This document shows positions 61,661 to 64,000 of a stretch of DNA of 64,000 bases, one piece after another. Location of the stretch: the NCBI RefSeq assembly GCF_004793635.1, contig NZ_SRXV01000001.1, positions 868,501-932,500 on the forward strand, in the 5' to 3' direction. The notes under the pieces were generated by a model. That model did not search any database. It was given only the letters and a program-made list of their open reading frames with translations, and was not told where the DNA came from. The translations under genes and the position numbers were made by a program. Each line of letters opens with the position of its first letter. Within the stretch, counting starts at the first letter, position 1. The stretch is from Marinicauda pacifica. GTDB taxonomy: Bacteria; Pseudomonadota; Alphaproteobacteria; Caulobacterales; Maricaulaceae.

Positions 61661-63754
61661 ATGCGCCCCGAAGCCCTCTTTCCCCTGTTTGCCGATATCA
61701 CCACCCTTCCGGGGATTGGTCCGCGCCTGGCTGTGCTTGTGGAAAAAGTCGCCGCAGGCGGCCGGGTCAAGGACGTGCTCTTCACCGCGCCGACGGGCGT
61801 CACCGACCGCACGCGCCGGATTTTGATCTCCGATGCCGGCCTGCCCGGTCATGAAGGCCTTGTGACGCTGGAGGGCGAGGTTGAGGCCCACCTTCCGCCA
61901 AGTTCCATGAAGCAGCCCTACAAGGTGCGTTTGCGAGACGAAACGGGTTATCTCCATCTCGTCTGGTTCCGGGCCAAGCCGGACTATCTGATGCGCCTTC
62001 TGCCCGAAGGCACGCGGCGTGTCGTGTCCGGCAAGGCCGAGCGCTTTGGCTCGGAAATCCAGATCGTCCATCCCGATCTCGTCGCCAGGCCCGAAGACCT
62101 GGACGATGCCGATCTGATCCAGCCCAACTATCCACTGACGGCGGGCCTGACCGTCAATGTCATGCGCAAGGCCGTCCGAAGCGCCCTGGATGTCACACCT
62201 GCCCTGCCGGAATGGCTCGATCCGGCGTTGCTGGACCGGGAAGGCTGGACAGACTGGGCCGGTGCGCTGACCAGCCTGCACCGTCCAGAGAACGCTGGCG
62301 ATGTCGATCCCCAGAACGCCCCACGCCGGCGCCTCGCCTTCGACGAGCTCTTTGCCCACCAGCTCGCCCTGAAGCTAGCCCGGGCCGATCGCCGCTCGCG
62401 GACAGGCCGAGAGGTCACCGGGGACGGCACCAGGGTCCAGGCCGTGCTCGATCACGCACCGTTCACGCCGACCGGCGCTCAGATAAGGGCTTACGAGGCG
62501 GTGCGTGACGACCTGGCCGCACCGGCCCGGATGATGCGACTGCTACATGGTGATGTGGGGTCGGGCAAGACGTTCGTGGCGGCGCTCGCCGCAGCGAGGG
62601 TTGCCGAGGCGGGCTTCCAGACGGCCGTCATGGCCCCGACCGAGATTCTCGCACGCCAGCACGCATCGGTTCTGACTCCGCTTCTCGAACCCGCAGGCAT
62701 TACCGTCGCGGCCCTGACGGGGCGCGACAAGGGGCGCGTGCGAGAGGAGATTGTCGGACGGCTGTCACACGGCGAGATCACTGTGGTGTGCGGTACGCAC
62801 GCGCTTTTCCAGGAGGGCGTGGAATTTCACGATCTCGGGCTTGTCGTGGTTGACGAGCAGCACCGCTTCGGGGTGTCGGACCGGCGCAGGCTCGGCGCGA
62901 AGGGGCAGCGCCCCGATACGCTGGTCATGAGCGCGACGCCGATCCCTCGCACGCTGACGCTGGCGGTCTACGGCGATCTTGACGTCTCGCGGCTGGACGA
63001 GAAGCCCGCCGGACGCATCGCGCCGGTGACGCGCGTGATCAGCGCAGAGCGGCTGGGCGATGTGATCGAAGGTCTGCGCCGCGCTCTGGCCAATGGCGAG
63101 CGCGCCTACTGGGTCTGCCCGCTCGTCGAAGAAAGCGACACCAGCGATCTGGCGGCGGCGGAAGAGCGTTTTCACTTGCTGTCCCAAGCGCTCGGCGTCC
63201 GCGTCGGGCTGATCCATGGACGGATGAAGGCGCGCGACAAGGAGGCCGTTGCCAATGCCTTCCGGGCCGGAGAGCTCGACCTGCTCGTGGCCACCACGGT
63301 GATCGAAGTCGGCGTGGATGCGCCGGATGCCACCATCATGGTGATCGAGCATGCCGAACGGTTCGGCCTGGCCCAATTGCATCAGCTGCGCGGCCGGGTC
63401 GGCCGCGGCGACAAGCCCTCCTCCTGCCTGCTGCTCTACCATGGCGTGCTGGGCGAGACCGCGCGGGCGCGGCTTGAAGTCATGCGCGCGAGCGATGACG
63501 GCTTCGTGATTGCCGAGGAAGACTGGAAGCTGCGCGGGTCGGGCGATCCCCTGGGACTTCGACAATCGGGCATGCCGGATTATCGCTTTGCCGATCTGGG
63601 TGTGCACGGCGATCTGCTTGCCATGGCCAGCGACCAGGCGCGCCTGGCCGTCAGCCGCGAGGACCCGTTGTCTGGCGAGCGCGGGGAGGCCCTGCGCACG
63701 CTGCTCTACCTGTTCGAACGCGATGAGGGTGTCCGGCTCATGCGGTCGGGCTGA
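61661..63754 (+). CDS. recG: ATP-dependent DNA helicase RecG
   Basis: 697 residues from the ATG at 61661 (AGGTG upstream); a GTG 12 bases earlier is possible. The N-terminal wedge/OB domain begins ITTLPGIGPRLAVLVEKVAAGG. Helicase motifs are LHGDVGSGKTFVAALAAA (Walker A, about residue 300), VVDEQHRFGV (DEQH, about 400), MSATPIPRTLTLAVYGDLD and LHQLRGRVGRG. RecG reverses stalled replication forks and remodels D-loops. Family-typical length. Confidence 0.97.
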   Translation: MRPEALFPLFADITTLPGIGPRLAVLVEKVAAGGRVKDVLFTAPTGVTDRTRRILISDAGLPGHEGLVTLEGEVEAHLPPSSMKQPYKVRLRDETGYLHLVWFRAKPDYLMRLLPEGTRRVVSGKAERFGSEIQIVHPDLVARPEDLDDADLIQPNYPLTAGLTVNVMRKAVRSALDVTPALPEWLDPALLDREGWTDWAGALTSLHRPENAGDVDPQNAPRRRLAFDELFAHQLALKLARADRRSRTGREVTGDGTRVQAVLDHAPFTPTGAQIRAYEAVRDDLAAPARMMRLLHGDVGSGKTFVAALAAARVAEAGFQTAVMAPTEILARQHASVLTPLLEPAGITVAALTGRDKGRVREEIVGRLSHGEITVVCGTHALFQEGVEFHDLGLVVVDEQHRFGVSDRRRLGAKGQRPDTLVMSATPIPRTLTLAVYGDLDVSRLDEKPAGRIAPVTRVISAERLGDVIEGLRRALANGERAYWVCPLVEESDTSDLAAAEERFHLLSQALGVRVGLIHGRMKARDKEAVANAFRAGELDLLVATTVIEVGVDAPDATIMVIEHAERFGLAQLHQLRGRVGRGDKPSSCLLLYHGVLGETARARLEVMRASDDGFVIAEEDWKLRGSGDPLGLRQSGMPDYRFADLGVHGDLLAMASDQARLAVSREDPLSGERGEALRTLLYLFERDEGVRLMRSG

Positions 63755-63757
63755 GTC

Positions 63758-64000
63758 TTACAGGACTCCGTCGGTATTCTCGCGCGAGGCGCCGCGCTTG
63801 GCCGGCGTTTCCGGCACCGCGCCGTCGGGCAGGTGCTCTGGCGTGACCAGGCCGAACGAGATGATCAGCTTGGCCGCCTCCTCGACGGACAGCGACAGCT
63901 CGATCACCTTGGATCGGGGAACGAAGAGCAGGAAACCGGAGGTCGGGTTGGGGGTCGTCGGCACGAAGACGCCAATCACTTCTTCGCCCTGGCCCACGAC
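63758..64000 (-). CDS. DUF502-family membrane protein, C-terminal end
   Basis: About 80 C-terminal residues; the start lies beyond the window edge. GQGEEVIGVFVPTTPNPTSG followed by FLLFVPRSKVIEL and EEAAKLIISFG is the conserved C-terminal region of DUF502, an inner-membrane family of unknown function. It converges on recG with 3 bases between the stops. Confidence 0.88.
   Translation of the reverse strand, partial: VVGQGEEVIGVFVPTTPNPTSGFLLFVPRSKVIELSLSVEEAAKLIISFGLVTPEHLPDGAVPETPAKRGASRENTDGVL

Overview
The window comes from a high-GC alphaproteobacterial chromosome. Two gene orders support this: the block ispDF / dusB-ntrB-ntrC-ntrY-ntrX-trkA-trkH-dat-hfq-hflX, and lpdA followed by lipA and a COQ10-like gene. 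A PopA-like cyclic-di-GMP effector, a cell-cycle type NtrC lacking sigma-54 motifs, and an exported S8 protease fit a Caulobacterales/Maricaulales (Hyphomonadaceae-like) marine bacterium. This placement is an inference from gene content, not a database match. There are about 58 protein genes (two cut by the window edges) and one tRNA-Ser. I see no insertion sequence, prophage or CRISPR array.

Layout. 1-8.7 kb: the end of the pyruvate dehydrogenase E2 gene, then a cupin, a double-hotdog thioesterase, a haloalkane dehalogenase on the other strand, lpdA, lipA and a COQ10-like gene. An exported 'polymer-forming' (bactofilin-like) gene group is inserted between lpdA and lipA. 8.6-23.6 kb: pncC and ispDF on the minus strand, then dusB, the two nitrogen two-component systems, potassium uptake (trkAH), D-amino-acid transaminase, hfq, hflX and convergent mazG. 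23.8-29.4 kb: a secreted S8 protease with 14 heptad repeats, then a TPR-membrane-GGDEF-like-EAL protein. 29.6-34.8 kb: a minus-strand housekeeping run rlpA, dacA, tmk, holB, tatD and an MBL hydrolase, with several overlapping start/stop codons.

34.9-43.8 kb: tRNA-Ser(UGA), a copper-resistance cluster (CsoR-type repressor, His/Cys-rich exported protein, copA, copB, permease), a PIN-like protein and three uncharacterised envelope proteins. 43.9-53.7 kb: catabolism (FAH-family hydrolase, M2 peptidase, tryptophan dioxygenase, lone Lrp ligand domain, serine dehydratase, PACE efflux pump, succinyl-CoA:3-ketoacid CoA transferase, alpha-methylacyl-CoA racemase). 53.7-64 kb: a PopA-like protein, mfd, an unknown membrane protein, sdhE, a small exported protein, recG and the end of a DUF502 gene.

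Most unusual points: (1) an NtrC whose AAA+ domain has lost the Walker A lysine, the Walker B acids and GAFTGA, although its kinase NtrB is intact; (2) the protease with fourteen [YW]GDI[DNG][PA]F repeats; (3) a REC-REC-GGDEF protein with an intact I-site but a destroyed active site; (4) the exported bactofilin-like group preceded by two tandem ATATCGA-gtt-TCGATAT palindromes.
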